Shown: piece by piece, positions 23,380 to 32,709 of the stretch
Position numbering within the stretch: the stretch's first letter is position 1
How the letters are laid out: each line of letters begins with the position of its first letter
Assembly (NCBI GenBank): GCA_945905745.1
Contig: CAMDQF010000009.1
Span: 1 to 45,142, forward strand
Length of the DNA: 45,142 bases
Source: Litorilinea aerophila
GTDB taxonomy: Bacteria > Chloroflexota > Anaerolineae > Caldilineales > Caldilineaceae
Direction: 5' to 3'
Made by a program: the position numbers and the translations under genes
Notes under the pieces: generated by a model
Database searches by the model: none
Seen by the model: the letters and a program-made list of their open reading frames with translations, nothing else
What the model was told of the DNA's origin: nothing

Positions 23380-23820
23380 CTACCAGCCACTCATCGCTTC
23401 CGGCGGGTGTTCGCCCGCAGCATAGAGGAGTCGTCGCAGGTTGAGCAGCCCTGGACGGTTCAATTGCAGTTCCGCAATCGTAACGCGCCCGATGGGGGTC
23501 AACCCAATAATCTGCGTACAGTCGGCATTCCAGGCAAAGTGTTCGTGCCATTGGTGCTGTCGGGGATTATACAGGAAAGCCATACGGTGGGATATGGCAT
23601 CAAAGGCTTCGGTCTTTGTGTGCTTATAGCTATTGCACCCCAAACAGGCCAAGGCCAGATTGTCCAGTGTGTTCTTGCCGCCGACTGAACGGGGGAGAAT
23701 GTGTTCCACGGAGAAGGGGTCCATCGCGTAATCTGCCCGACTGCCGCAGTATTCGCAACAACCCGCGGCCCGCTGAATGACAGCCTCACGCGCTCTGCTC
23801 GTTACCCGTCCTTCAGGCAT
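23380..23820 (-). CDS. HNH endonuclease
   Basis: 146 aa; the ATG at 23818-23820 overlaps the upstream stop by eight bases. Zinc-binding Cys22/Cys25 (CEYCG) and Cys59/Cys62 (CLGCN) frame the HNH core: His40 (EHILPRSVGG), Asn54 and Asn63. After the core come about 75 residues typical of a group of stand-alone HNH proteins (WHEHFAWNADCTQIIGLTPIGR). The function of this group is unknown; DNA cleavage is inferred from the intact core. Always consider a defence or mobile role, but no phage genes are near. It is translated with the preceding small protein. Confidence 0.88.
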   Translation of the reverse strand: MPEGRVTSRAREAVIQRAAGCCEYCGSRADYAMDPFSVEHILPRSVGGKNTLDNLALACLGCNSYKHTKTEAFDAISHRMAFLYNPRQHQWHEHFAWNADCTQIIGLTPIGRVTIAELQLNRPGLLNLRRLLYAAGEHPPEAMSGW

Positions 23821-24211
23821 AGGTCGCCTGCAATCCAAGCTCGCGTTTGAGTTGTCCCAAAGGTACCCCGCGCAATTGGGCCAGGGCAGACAGATTGGTC
23901 AATCGCTCCACATTCAGCGCCTCAATCCGTCCGCTGATCTCCTGCAATTCAACCGCCTCCACTGGGGAAAGGCTCTCCTGCTGTCGTTTCTCCATCAATT
24001 CCAGCATCCGCGTCTGGATATCTGGCGGCAACCCCCGGTTGATCTTTTGCAGCAACTGGGCTTCGCCTTCGGAAAGGACGGCGGTTGTCTGACGTGCATT
24101 GAGGACGAGAACTTCCCGCACAAACTCCCTCATCTCTCCCGGCGGTAGCTGCGCGACAGCGCGCAGAAGGTCTCTGGTTGACAATTCCACATTCAGTTTC
24201 ATGACAGACAT
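23813..24211 (-). CDS. Small helical protein paired with the HNH nuclease
   Basis: 132 aa, ATG at 24209-24211 with AGGAG seven bases upstream. It is predicted to be all-helical (ELSTRDLLRAVAQLPPGEMR, EGEAQLLQKINRGLPPDIQ). Proteins of this kind precede HNH genes in several Cyanobacteria and Chloroflexota as I recall; the role is not known. The eight-base overlap implies coupled translation and equal amounts. It could be an antitoxin-like or DNA-binding partner. No motif proves either. Confidence 0.7.
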   Translation of the reverse strand: MSVMKLNVELSTRDLLRAVAQLPPGEMREFVREVLVLNARQTTAVLSEGEAQLLQKINRGLPPDIQTRMLELMEKRQQESLSPVEAVELQEISGRIEALNVERLTNLSALAQLRGVPLGQLKRELGLQATYA

Positions 24212-24316
24212 CGCGACTCTCCTGCTTACTACCCCTCTGGTACAGACCATTCGTATGCCAAGTATATCATTGTGCCTCGCCGAGTGGGAAGATTAAGCGA
24301 AGTATCTTTTATTCCC

Positions 24317-26902
24317 CTACGGATACAACCGCGTATAGTGATAGTAGTGGGACAGAATCTGTTGGAGATAAAGGCGGGTCTCGGAGTAGTCCATCAACTC
24401 CACAAAGAGGGTATCGTCCGGGCCAGAAAGCTCCCGCCAGCGTTGGGAATTGCCCGGCCCGCCGTTGTAGCCAGCCAGGGCAGAGGCGACACGCCCGTCC
24501 ACAAAATCCCGCACCCAGGCCAGATAGAAGGCCCCAAATCGAATGTTGATATAGGGCCGATAGATGAGCGCGTTGGAATAGTTGGGGAAGCCCATCCGCT
24601 GGGCAATCTCCGCGCCAGTGGCGGGGATAATCTGGGCCAGCCCCTGCGCGGCCGCAAAGGAACGGGCTCCCTCCTCAAAGAGACTCTCCTGACGGATCAG
24701 ACTGTAGAAAATCAGCGGATCAATGCCATTCTTGGCCGCTTCGACGTCGATCAGCTCGGCGAAGTGGCGGGGATAGGCCATCCGTTGCAGGAAGATCGGC
24801 GCATCTGCCGTCCGTCGGGCCGGGCTGTCTTCGATCAGCCAGACTGCGCTGATCAGACTCAGGCGGAAGGTTTCCAGATTTTCAAAGTGCAGGGCCAGGG
24901 CGTAGATGGCCGCGGGGTCTTCTCGATAACGCCGGTAGACCAGTTCCAGTTGGGCCAGCGCTTCTCCCCGTCGCCCCATGTCCAGAAGTAGCTGGCCGTT
25001 GAGCAAATCCCTGTCGGCTGCCACTGCGGGGGGCAACACTCCCCAACTCTCCACTGTTCCCGTTACCCAGCCAGAGAGCCACCGTTCAGCAAAGGCTCGA
25101 CTACCGTCATCTCCAACCAGCGTTGTGGCCGGACCAGCCACCTGCTCCATCCCGCCAAAGATAAACTCTTCCGGCGCATACCCCACTCGTTTGACAGCCA
25201 GGGCCGCCAGCACTCCGTAATAACTCTCCGGCGCACTGTCCACCAGTTCCGCCCACAACTGCTGGGCCTTGGCGTTCTGGCCTTGGACGTAAAGGGAGCG
25301 GCCCAGCCAATAGGTGCTGGCTTCCGGGCGTACCTCCGGATAGTTATCGTGCAGACGCTGAAAAGCGTCCTGGGATTGAGTGTATAGTCCGTTGACAAAT
25401 GAGCCAATACCCAACACCGACAGCCCGTCTGCGGCCCGCGGACTGTCGGGGAAGCTGTCGGCCAGGGTAAGCACATCCACCGCTGCCTCCACTTCGTTGT
25501 CCGCGGCAATCGCCGAGAGAGCGCTGCGCCAGAGCCCCTCCGGTGCGTTGGGGTCTGTCGGGTAATCCCGGGCAAAGGTGCGGTAGATGCGCCGTCCGCT
25601 GGCCGAGTCGCCGCGCAGAACTTCCAGTCGCCCCTTCTCCAGCCAGGCCAGCCCGAAACAGCTACAGGCAGGATCACCCGCGATAATCCCGTCCAGCGCA
25701 GTCAGTGCGTCGTTCCATTGTCCCAACCCCATATAGGCGCGCGCCACACCCAGCCACGCATCGCCCCGACGGCTATCATCCGCGGCGGATTCGGAAAGAA
25801 AGCTCTGATAGGCTTCCAACGCGGGTTGCCAGGCTTCGGCGTAGAGATCGATCTGGCCGCGCAGAAAGGTGTCCACTGGCTGGTTTCGGTTGACGAGTTC
25901 GACGAGGGCCAGATAGGCGGCGCTACTGTCGGCCATTTCGGTCAGCGCCGCCTGCCAATGGGCGATGGCCGCGGCTTCATTCCCCGCCTGGGCCTGGGCA
26001 TCCCCGGCCCGACGCAGCAGCCCCACCCGATAGCTGGGATTGACACTGCGCGAGAGCATCTCTTCCAGCACAGCCCCTGCCTCGGCCCAACGCCCTTGGC
26101 CTTCCAGCAGACCAGCCAGTTTGTCCAACAGGCGCACAGTTTCCACCCGATCAGCAGTTGCGTCCGCGGCCAGACGGAAGGCTGAAGCAGCTTGGCTGTT
26201 GTCCCCCGCCCGTTGCCAGCCATCACCTACAATCTCCTGGACCACGCCGGTCAAATCCGGATAGCTTTCCAGAAAGGTCTGATAGGCGGGGGCGGCTTCG
26301 TCCATCCGATTCAGTCCGCTCAGGGCCTCGCCGCGCAGAAAGAGGGCTTTGACCCGGCGGGGTTCGTCTGCGGGCAGGCCAATGGCTTCCCCCTGAAACT
26401 TGTCCAGGCTGTCCAGAGCCTGGGAAAAGTTGTCCTCGGCCAGATAGGATTCGATCAGCCGGTAGCGGGCCGTGAACCGCTGGGACTCACCCGCGCCGGG
26501 GTCGGCCAGCAAGCCGAGCAGCAGCCACTGCTCGTCGGTGTAATAGCCGTAGCGGTGCAGATGGGCGGCCTGGGCCAGTCGGCTCTCCGGGTCGGGTGTG
26601 GCCGCGGGCGTGGGGGTGTTTGGGACGGCAATGGGGGGGCGGCTTTCCGGCAATGTGGACCGGATTTGGGCTTCGGTCGGGAATGCGAGGGGCGTAGGGG
26701 TGAAGGTGGGCACGACAGCAGGCGACGAACCGGGGACGGGTGTGGGCGTGGGGTCATCGCCGCAGGCGGACAGGAGAAGGAGAGTCAGCAACAGAAACAG
26801 ATAACGCAGAGGCGCAGAGGCGCAGAGACGCAGAGAGGAATCTGCATTGCTCTGCAAAAATCTGTGTGCCAAATTTGTCCAGAACTGTCGTCTGTGCTTC
26901 AC
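24317..26902 (-). CDS. TPR lipoprotein with lytic transglycosylase domain (Slt-like)
   Basis: 861 aa from the ATG at 26900-26902; a TTG 15 codons later is also possible. The signal ends with a lipobox LLLSAC near 43-48, then a Thr/Pro linker. Residues of about 110-680 are helical TPR-like repeats (YRTFARDYPTDPNAPEGLWR type). The C-terminal SLT domain has catalytic Glu739 (SLIRQESLFEEGARS), AAQGLAQIIPATG and ALAGYNGGPGN. It cleaves peptidoglycan between MurNAc and GlcNAc to 1,6-anhydro ends, outside the membrane. The n-region of the signal is encoded by the CGCAGAGGCGCAGAG repeat at 26803-26838, so the true start may differ. Confidence 0.9.
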   Translation of the reverse strand: MKHRRQFWTNLAHRFLQSNADSSLRLCASAPLRYLFLLLTLLLLSACGDDPTPTPVPGSSPAVVPTFTPTPLAFPTEAQIRSTLPESRPPIAVPNTPTPAATPDPESRLAQAAHLHRYGYYTDEQWLLLGLLADPGAGESQRFTARYRLIESYLAEDNFSQALDSLDKFQGEAIGLPADEPRRVKALFLRGEALSGLNRMDEAAPAYQTFLESYPDLTGVVQEIVGDGWQRAGDNSQAASAFRLAADATADRVETVRLLDKLAGLLEGQGRWAEAGAVLEEMLSRSVNPSYRVGLLRRAGDAQAQAGNEAAAIAHWQAALTEMADSSAAYLALVELVNRNQPVDTFLRGQIDLYAEAWQPALEAYQSFLSESAADDSRRGDAWLGVARAYMGLGQWNDALTALDGIIAGDPACSCFGLAWLEKGRLEVLRGDSASGRRIYRTFARDYPTDPNAPEGLWRSALSAIAADNEVEAAVDVLTLADSFPDSPRAADGLSVLGIGSFVNGLYTQSQDAFQRLHDNYPEVRPEASTYWLGRSLYVQGQNAKAQQLWAELVDSAPESYYGVLAALAVKRVGYAPEEFIFGGMEQVAGPATTLVGDDGSRAFAERWLSGWVTGTVESWGVLPPAVAADRDLLNGQLLLDMGRRGEALAQLELVYRRYREDPAAIYALALHFENLETFRLSLISAVWLIEDSPARRTADAPIFLQRMAYPRHFAELIDVEAAKNGIDPLIFYSLIRQESLFEEGARSFAAAQGLAQIIPATGAEIAQRMGFPNYSNALIYRPYINIRFGAFYLAWVRDFVDGRVASALAGYNGGPGNSQRWRELSGPDDTLFVELMDYSETRLYLQQILSHYYHYTRLYP
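26803..26838. repeat. CGCAGAGGCGCAGAG repeat in a signal-peptide coding region
   Basis: Four copies of CGCAGAG(G/A) in tandem. I recall this type of string as a common intergenic repeat in cyanobacterial and Chloroflexota genomes. Here it encodes the LRLCASAPLR stretch in front of the hydrophobic core of the transglycosylase signal. Confidence 0.65.
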
Positions 26903-27069
26903 AGTATCAAATCCGCCTCAATCCGCCCAATCCGCGTTCCGCAGCGCGGCCTATTCCCTCAACCGAACGAAAGGTAGGGTAGGTTTGTTCCGGCTGTGGC
27001 CCTATGCTATCATTGCCGGGCAAAAGGTGATAATTGCGTGGAGAATCGCGATAACAAAGGGAGCTAGTG

Positions 27070-27300
27070 ATGACCCACTTTGTATCAGACCGAATTACAG
27101 TCAATCCAGAGCAATGCGGCGGAAGGCCCTGCATTCGCGGGATGCGCATCCGGGTTGTTGATGTACTGGAATTGCTGGCAGCAGGTCTCAGCTTCGGGGA
27201 AGTAGTCGAGGAGTTGCCTGATCTGGAGGAGGCCGATCTCTTTGCAGTGATGAAATTTGCTGCCAGCCGCGTTGATCATCCAGTGTTGGTAGCGGCATGA
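27070..27300 (+). CDS. DUF433 antitoxin
   Basis: 76 aa; GGGAG precedes the ATG at 27070 (a GTG lies directly before it). The block GGRPCIRGMRIRVVDVLELLAAG is the hallmark of DUF433, a winged-helix-like antitoxin. It should bind its own promoter and neutralise the toxin encoded next. The stop overlaps the toxin ATG by four bases (ATGA). Confidence 0.9.
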   Translation: MTHFVSDRITVNPEQCGGRPCIRGMRIRVVDVLELLAAGLSFGEVVEELPDLEEADLFAVMKFAASRVDHPVLVAA

Positions 27301-27638
27301 CTATCTGGCTGGATGCTCAATTGTCGCCCCAAATGGCCGGATGGATACGGGAGCATTTTGGCGTTGACGCCATTGCCGTGCGCGATTTGGGGCTGCGAGA
27401 TGCCACAGACCGGGAGATTTTCGATGCTGCACGCCAGTCAGATGTTGTGGTAATGACAAAGGATAGCGACTTTGTTGAGTTGGTAAACAGCTTCGGCACG
27501 CCGCCACAAGTTCTCTGGCTGACCTGCGGCAATACGTCCAATGCCAGACTTCGCCTCATTTTAGAAAAGACGCTGTCAGATGCGTTGAGATTGCTGACCG
27601 CTGGCGAGAGAATCGTTGAAATTCGAGAGATTGCATAA
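27297..27638 (+). CDS. DUF5615 PIN-like toxin
   Basis: 113 aa. It starts [11 protein letters not shown] with the first acidic residue of the PIN-like active site (Asp6), then [11 protein letters not shown] (second acidic cluster). This is the DUF5615/Mut7-C-like branch of PIN nucleases, predicted RNases of type II toxin-antitoxin pairs. It forms a unit with the DUF433 gene. A second, diverged pair is at 40447-41118. Confidence 0.88.
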   Translation: MTIWLDAQLSPQMAGWIREHFGVDAIAVRDLGLRDATDREIFDAARQSDVVVMTKDSDFVELVNSFGTPPQVLWLTCGNTSNARLRLILEKTLSDALRLLTAGERIVEIREIA

Positions 27639-27655
27639 CCGGGGATCCGTCCAAT

Positions 27656-29149
27656 ATGACTATTGTGACTCAGCCAACCGTAACCACCTACTCCGTCGTC
27701 GTGGGTATGGAAGTCCACGCTCAACTGCTGACGAAGACGAAAATGTTCTGCCGGTGCAGCGCCGACTATCAGGGCGATCCGCCCAACACCCATACCTGTC
27801 CGGTCTGCCTGGGGCTGCCCGGCGCGCTGCCGGTGATGAACCGGGCCGCCATCGAAGCGACCATCCGCACGGGCATCGCGCTCAACTGCGAGATTTCCGA
27901 AACAGCCGTCTTTGCCCGTAAGAACTACCACTACCCGGACCTGCCCAAAGGCTACCAGATTTCCCAGTACGAGCTGCCCCAGTGCCGCAACGGCTGGCTG
28001 GACATTGAACTGGCCGACGGCAGCAGCAAACGCATCCGCATCCACCGGGCACACCTGGAGGAGGACACGGGCAAGAACACCCACGCCGGCAACTACACCC
28101 TTGTGGACCTGAACCGGGCCGGCATGCCCCTGATGGAGATTGTCACCGAAGCCGACATCGAAAGCCCGGAGGAAGCCTATGCCTTTCTCACCGCACTGCG
28201 GGCCATTCTGCGCTACCTGGGCGTCAACAGCGGGGATATGGAAAAGGGCGCACTGCGCTGCGAGCCGAATATCAGCGTGTGGACGGCGGAGCAGAAGGCC
28301 CAGGGCAAATTTGGCACAAAAGTCGAAGTGAAGAATCTCAACAGCCTGCGCGCGGTGCGAGGAGCGATTGCCTACGAGGCCGAGCGCCAGGCAGCGGTTC
28401 TGCGGGAAGGCGGCGTCATCCAGCAGGTGAATATGGGCTGGGACGAAGACAACCAGCGCACTGTCCTTCAGCGCAGCAAAGAGAGCAGCGAGGATTACCG
28501 CTATTTCCCAGAGCCAGACCTGCCGCCGGTGGTCGTCAGCCGGGAATGGGTAGAAGAGTTGGCCGCCACCCTGCCCGAACTGCCCGACAGCAAACGCCAG
28601 CGCTATGAAAAGGCGTGGGGTCTGCGCCCCATCGACGCGGAGACCCTCAGTAGCGAGCAACTGGTGGCCGACTATTTCGAGGCCGCGGTGGCCGCCTTTG
28701 GCACGGACGAGGGCAAACCCCAACGGATGGCAAACTGGATCAGCGGCGAACTTTTTCGGCTGATCTACGCCGACGGGGAGGGCCAGGACCTACGCCAGAT
28801 TTCGGAACTGAAGATCGGGTCCGGGCAGTTGGCGGGCCTGGTGGCACTGGTGGATGCAAAAGTGATCACCGCCAACACGGCCAAAAAAGTGTTGGTACAG
28901 ATGTATGCCAGCGGCGAGGATGCCAGCGCGATTGTGGAGCGGGAAGGGCTGGCGATGGTCAGCGACACGGGCGTCATCGACGAGGCGGTGGCAGCCATTT
29001 TCGCCGCCAACCCGGACGAATTGTCCCGCTATCGGGGTGGGGAGGTGAAACTCCTCGGCTTCTTTATGGGACAGGTGATGCGGGCCACGAAGGGCAAGGC
29101 GGACCCTGGCGCGGCGAAAGAACGTTTGCAGGAGTTGCTGGACAGCTAA
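27656..29149 (+). CDS. gatB: Asp/Glu-tRNA amidotransferase subunit B
   Basis: 497 aa, full length for GatB. Clear family blocks: [64 protein letters not shown], and [12 protein letters not shown]. The C-terminal YqeY-like domain is present. With GatA and GatC, which are not in the window, it converts misacylated Glu-tRNA(Gln) and Asp-tRNA(Asn) to Gln- and Asn-tRNA in the cytoplasm. It starts 18 bases after the toxin gene and may be read from the same transcript. A 23-bp hairpin follows the stop. Confidence 0.96.
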   Translation: MTIVTQPTVTTYSVVVGMEVHAQLLTKTKMFCRCSADYQGDPPNTHTCPVCLGLPGALPVMNRAAIEATIRTGIALNCEISETAVFARKNYHYPDLPKGYQISQYELPQCRNGWLDIELADGSSKRIRIHRAHLEEDTGKNTHAGNYTLVDLNRAGMPLMEIVTEADIESPEEAYAFLTALRAILRYLGVNSGDMEKGALRCEPNISVWTAEQKAQGKFGTKVEVKNLNSLRAVRGAIAYEAERQAAVLREGGVIQQVNMGWDEDNQRTVLQRSKESSEDYRYFPEPDLPPVVVSREWVEELAATLPELPDSKRQRYEKAWGLRPIDAETLSSEQLVADYFEAAVAAFGTDEGKPQRMANWISGELFRLIYADGEGQDLRQISELKIGSGQLAGLVALVDAKVITANTAKKVLVQMYASGEDASAIVEREGLAMVSDTGVIDEAVAAIFAANPDELSRYRGGEVKLLGFFMGQVMRATKGKADPGAAKERLQELLDS

Positions 29150-29155
29150 AGAAAC

Positions 29156-29207
29156 GTGAAACGAGAAACGTGAGATCATTCGATTGATCTCACGTTTCTC
29201 GTTTCAC
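29156..29207. terminator. Perfect 23-bp hairpin between convergent genes
   Basis: Arms 29156-29178 and 29185-29207 match exactly, loop TTCGAT; the word is GAAACGAGAAACGTGAG. It starts six bases after the gatB stop and ends 24 bases before the stop of the convergent SIMPL gene. It has no U-tract, but its place fits a shared bidirectional terminator. Confidence 0.7.
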
Positions 29208-29231
29208 TCGTCTAATGGCTAAAAGCCCGTC

Positions 29232-30005
29232 TTACTTCAACTCATACGTAATCTGCAACTGCATGGAGAGGCTCAACTCGCCGGGGCTGACGGATGTACC
29301 AGCGCCAGCACCGCCACCGCCACCATACTGCATCTGGTTGGCAGCGAAGTTGCCACCGAAGTAACCGCCGCCCTGGCCGATCACTTCGCTAATGCTCACT
29401 ACCGCGCCGACTGTCGCGTCGGTCAGACCGGCCAACTCTTCAGCTTTGGCTTTGGCGTTCTCCACGGCTTTGGCCCGGGCGTCGGACTCGATGCTCTTGG
29501 GATCGTCCAGGCTAAAGGTGACGCCGTAGATGTTGTTGGCGCCAGCTTCGATGGCCGCATCCAGGGTTGCACCTACGCTGTCCAAGTCGCGCAGGGTGGC
29601 AAAGACACTGTTGCTCACATGATAGCGGTTCTGCTCGTCGTCGAAAGAGCCATCCGGCCCGTAGACCCGCTCGACCCAAATGCTAAAACCGCTGGTCTGA
29701 ATATCCTTCTCTTCTACACCGGCTTCGGTCAGGGTCGCCAACACCGCATCCATAATCTCATTGGCCTCGGCGCTGGCTTCCTTGACTGTCGGTTTCACCA
29801 CTTCCACGCCGATATTTAGCTGGGCGATGTCGGGCTTGATCTTCACAACGCCCTCTCCCACAACGGTGACTGTGCGGGGGTGATCCATCGCTTCCATCTG
29901 GGCCTGGGCGATCTGGGGGGCAAAGTTACCCCGGCCCAGTACAACCCCAGCCACCAATGCAAACACCAGTACCAATCCTGCAATACCAAACGAACTCTTT
30001 CTCAT
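29232..30005 (-). CDS. SIMPL (DUF541) exported protein
   Basis: 257 aa; ATG at 30003-30005 with AAGGAG upstream. Signal peptide of about 32 residues (AGLVLVFALVAGVVLG core). The SIMPL fold follows: RTVTVVGEGVVKIKPDIAQLNIGVEV at its start, then DIQTSGFSIWVERVYGPDG and a central SDARAKAVENAKAKAEELA helix. Close to the C-terminus is a Gly-rich loop (YGGGGGAGAG). The family is periplasmic or surface-exposed, of unclear role (linked to signalling or oxidative stress in some bacteria). It diverges from the SDR gene. Confidence 0.9.
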   Translation of the reverse strand: MRKSSFGIAGLVLVFALVAGVVLGRGNFAPQIAQAQMEAMDHPRTVTVVGEGVVKIKPDIAQLNIGVEVVKPTVKEASAEANEIMDAVLATLTEAGVEEKDIQTSGFSIWVERVYGPDGSFDDEQNRYHVSNSVFATLRDLDSVGATLDAAIEAGANNIYGVTFSLDDPKSIESDARAKAVENAKAKAEELAGLTDATVGAVVSISEVIGQGGGYFGGNFAANQMQYGGGGGAGAGTSVSPGELSLSMQLQITYELK

Positions 30006-30297
30006 GGGGAATCTCCTTGTTTTTTTGTTGTCTGTTTCTGATGAACCCACGCGGCCCATCGCTGATACAGACGCTTGACCCCAGTGGTTTGTTCCCGATG
30101 TATGCGGGCAGGTTTTTGGGATTTTTCAATCTCACGGGCAGCGTTCTTGATTTCGCGCATTTGCGCGATCGGCGAAGATCAGCGACGATTGCAGGTAGCC
30201 GTTGGTTGCCTGGTAGTTTAGTTCGTTCGCGGACCAGTCGCGCCTACCACCCAATCAACCAATCAACCAATCAACTTTTTCTCAGGAGAACTATGCA
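30006..30297. other. Divergent spacer between SIMPL and SDR genes
   Basis: 292 bases without a gene. It must hold two outward promoters, which I cannot place. Near the SDR end is a CCAATCAACCAATCAACC repeat (30247-30274), the same word family as the 26-bp palindrome at 21674. CGCGCATTTGCGCG at 30156-30169 is a short palindrome. Confidence 0.6.
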
Positions 30298-31056
30298 ATG
30301 AAGGCAAACGAAAAAGTCGCCGTCATCACCGGCGCAGGATCGGGGATCGGCAAACGGACCGCGCTGGCGTTACTGGACGAGGGTTATGCGGTCGTTCTGG
30401 CGGGCCGTCGGGCCGATGTGCTGGAACAGACGATTGCCGAGGCTGGTGCCGCAGGCAGCCGGGCGCTGGCCGTGCCCACAGATGTCGCGTCCCAACAGTC
30501 GGTGCGCGCCCTCTTTGCCGCCACCGCCGAGCGCTTTGGCCGGGTGGATCTGCTCTTCAACAACGCAGGCCGGGGTTCCCCTCGCCACGAGTTCGACGAA
30601 ATCCCCCTGGCGGATTGGCAGGCAGTGGTAGATGTGAATCTGACCGGCAGCTTCCTCTGCGCGCAGGAAGCCTTTCGGATGATGAAAAACCAGAAGCCCA
30701 TGGGTGGGCGTATCATCAACAACGGCTCCATCTCGGCCCACGCACCCCGGCCCAACTCCTCTCCTTACACAGCCACCAAACACGCCATCACCGGCCTGAC
30801 CAAATCCCTGGCCCTGGACGGGCGGCCCTATGACATTGTGGCTGGCCAGGTCGACATCGGCAACGCAGCCACGGAGATGACCGAACGCATGACCGGCGGC
30901 GTACCCCAGGCCAATGGCACAATGATGGTGGAACCGCGCATGGACTCGGACGCGGTCGCCAAAGCCATTGTCTATATGGACAGCCTGCCTCTGGAAGCCA
31001 ACGTCCTCTTCCTGACAGTTATGGCGTCGAAGATGCCGTATGTGGGGAGAGGGTAG
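30298..31056 (+). CDS. SDR-family oxidoreductase
   Basis: 252 aa, ATG with AGGAGA 11 bases upstream. NAD(P)-binding TGAGSGIG is at 11-18, NNAG near 91-94, and the catalytic Ser and Tyr157/Lys161 (SSPYTATK) are in place. Arg near 38-39 (AGRRAD) suggests NADP preference. It is a classical SDR of about 250 residues close to FabG-like and 3-oxoacyl reductases. The substrate is unknown. It precedes the DUF2344 gene, separated by a hairpin. Confidence 0.92.
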   Translation: MKANEKVAVITGAGSGIGKRTALALLDEGYAVVLAGRRADVLEQTIAEAGAAGSRALAVPTDVASQQSVRALFAATAERFGRVDLLFNNAGRGSPRHEFDEIPLADWQAVVDVNLTGSFLCAQEAFRMMKNQKPMGGRIINNGSISAHAPRPNSSPYTATKHAITGLTKSLALDGRPYDIVAGQVDIGNAATEMTERMTGGVPQANGTMMVEPRMDSDAVAKAIVYMDSLPLEANVLFLTVMASKMPYVGRG

Positions 31057-31068
31057 AAAAAGATGAGA

Positions 31069-31129
31069 TTAAGAGATTGGAGATTGTGTAGGGCGTCAAA
31101 CGTCCCTTACGCAATCTCCAATCTCTTAA
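31069..31129. terminator. 18-bp hairpin with inner stem after the SDR gene
   Basis: Arms 31069-31086 and 31112-31129 (word AAGAGATTGGAGATTG) match exactly. The loop has an imperfect inner stem GTAGGGCGT...ACGTCCCTTAC. It follows the SDR stop by 12 bases and may separate SDR and DUF2344 transcription. Confidence 0.65.
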
Positions 31130-31154
31130 TTTCCAATCTCAATCAGGACATACA

Positions 31155-32021
31155 ATGACCGACGACAACGAACTTCCCCGCCAGCGCGTCCGCCTGACCT
31201 ATGAAAAGGGCGAGGCCATCAAATTTATCGGCCACCAGGACGAGTTCCGCCTGTGGGAACGTGCCCTGAGACGGGCCGACCTGCCCCTGCTCTACAAACA
31301 GGGCTTCAACCCCCAGCCCCACATCCAGTTCGCCGCGCCCCTGGGCCTGGGTATGACGGGTCGGGCCGAACTGGTGGATGTCACTTTCAGCCCGCCGGTA
31401 GAGTTGGGCGAGCTGGCCGAGCGCATCCGGGAGAAACTGCCTCCGGGCGCATTGCTGCACGGTTTGGAAGAGGTTGACTTGAAGGCGAAGGCTCTGCAAG
31501 GGCTGACTATCGGCGCTGACTACACAATTGTGCTTTTTGCCGAGCCGGGGCAGATTGCTGATGGGCTGATTCAGGCCCGCATCGACGAATTTGGGGCCAA
31601 AAGCGAGGATTGGCGACAGCGGGAGCGGGGCGGGGCGAAGTATCGCTACAATTTGCGCCCCCTGATTTTCGAGATGCGCTATGAAGGCTACGACCTGGCA
31701 ACCGAAGAACACCGCATTTTTCTGCGTGTGCAACAGCGCTCGGGCGCCACAGGCCGCCCGGATGAGGTTGTGGACGCTCTAAGGCTAGACGACTTCGCCC
31801 GCGCCCTGCACCGGGATCGCATCTATTTCGAGGACAACCCGGAGGATGTGGCGCTGATGGCCGCCTATCCGGTCATCACACAGGCCGAGGTGGCCGACCC
31901 GGACGCTCTACCAAAGAGAAAACAGCGCAGAGGACGCAAGCCCAAGCGTGTCACATCCGGGAGCACAGATGCGCCGGGCCGCAAGTCCTTTGCCGACAAG
32001 GCCGCGGACGAGTTTGCTTAA
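31155..32021 (+). CDS. DUF2344 (TIGR03936) radical-SAM-linked protein
   Basis: 288 aa. The N-terminal block RVRLTYEKGEAIKFIGHQDEFRLWERALRRADLPL and the GFNPQPHIQFAAPLGLGMTG motif define the DUF2344 family. Members are usually encoded next to, or fused with, a B12-binding radical SAM protein; no such gene is seen here. The C-terminus is a basic tail (KRKQRRGRKPKR) that may bind RNA. It is probably linked to a tRNA or rRNA modification activity, but this is not established. Ten bases separate it from the next gene, so the two are likely co-transcribed. Confidence 0.88.
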   Translation: MTDDNELPRQRVRLTYEKGEAIKFIGHQDEFRLWERALRRADLPLLYKQGFNPQPHIQFAAPLGLGMTGRAELVDVTFSPPVELGELAERIREKLPPGALLHGLEEVDLKAKALQGLTIGADYTIVLFAEPGQIADGLIQARIDEFGAKSEDWRQRERGGAKYRYNLRPLIFEMRYEGYDLATEEHRIFLRVQQRSGATGRPDEVVDALRLDDFARALHRDRIYFEDNPEDVALMAAYPVITQAEVADPDALPKRKQRRGRKPKRVTSGSTDAPGRKSFADKAADEFA

Positions 32022-32030
32022 AGAGAGCCG

Positions 32031-32597
32031 ATGCAGACCCAATCTCATTTTCTGATGACGGCAGCGCTGGTTGGTCCCCTAAAAAAGCGGGGATATGTGG
32101 TCCACACAGGTGCATTTCTGCTGGGATCGTTTCTGCCCGATGTACCCCTTTTTGTATTGAGTATCATCTTTGGCCTCTTTTCCGCGCTGGCGGAAGGCGG
32201 AATGACCAGCGCGGCCATGGCCGAATATGACCGCCTCTTTTTCAACGACCCCCTCTGGATTGTTCCCCACAATTTTTTCCACGCCCCGTTTGTTCTGGCC
32301 GCAATTTATGCTGTGGGCCTGCTACTCCAGCGCCGGGGCTTGAAATGGGGCAACTGGCTGCTCTGGTTTGCCCTGGCCGCGGCCTTCCACACAGCCCTGG
32401 ATATTCTCACCCACCACCACGACGGCCCACTGCTCTTCTTTCCCTTCGACTTCCAAACCCGCTTCGCCAGCCCGGTCAGCTATTGGGATCGGAACCACTA
32501 CGGCGACCTCTTCAGCCCCATCGAAATCGCGCTTGACCTGCTGCTGATCGGCTATTTTGTCAGCGGCTGGTGGCAGAGACGCCGACGCCCAGCCTAG
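32031..32597 (+). CDS. Membrane metal-dependent hydrolase-like protein (YdjM/DUF457-like)
   Basis: 188 aa. It has about four transmembrane segments. His/Asp residues are placed in the pattern of the YdjM-like family: HFLMTAAL near the N-terminus, GSFLPDVPLF, HNFFHAPF, and HTALDILTHHHDGP. These would bind a metal at the membrane surface. Substrate unknown. Its TAG stop (32595-32597) is part of the CTAGTACAG end of a MITE, so insertion has set the present C-terminus; a few residues may have been lost or gained. Confidence 0.72.
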   Translation: MQTQSHFLMTAALVGPLKKRGYVVHTGAFLLGSFLPDVPLFVLSIIFGLFSALAEGGMTSAAMAEYDRLFFNDPLWIVPHNFFHAPFVLAAIYAVGLLLQRRGLKWGNWLLWFALAAAFHTALDILTHHHDGPLLFFPFDFQTRFASPVSYWDRNHYGDLFSPIEIALDLLLIGYFVSGWWQRRRRPA

Positions 32598-32709
32598 TAC
32601 AGCCCGACCTAATTCGGCCAGTGGTTTTCCTGGTGCGTGGTGCGTGAACTGGTAGACGAACTGCGCACCGCGTCGGAATCCATTGGCTTATTTGCGTCGG
32701 GCTGTATAG
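32594..32709. mobile_element. MITE with CTAGTACAG ends, copy A (116 bp)
   Basis: The left end CTAGTACAGCCCGAC (32594-32608) is matched by GTCGGGCTGTATAG (32696-32709). Its reverse complement aligns with copy B at 44838-44960 over most of the left half (AAGCCAAT, AGTTCGT, TACCAGT, CACGCACCACGCACC). No coding capacity. It lies at the 3' end of the membrane hydrolase gene. Confidence 0.75.

Noticed and set aside
23380-24211. Classical type II toxin-antitoxin pair for HNH and partner
   Set aside because: Order and overlap would fit, but neither protein matches a known toxin or antitoxin family, so I list it only as a paired unit.
27317-28723. 468-codon minus-strand frame opposite gatB
   Set aside because: The plus strand encodes an unmistakable GatB; the antisense frame is open only because of codon bias.
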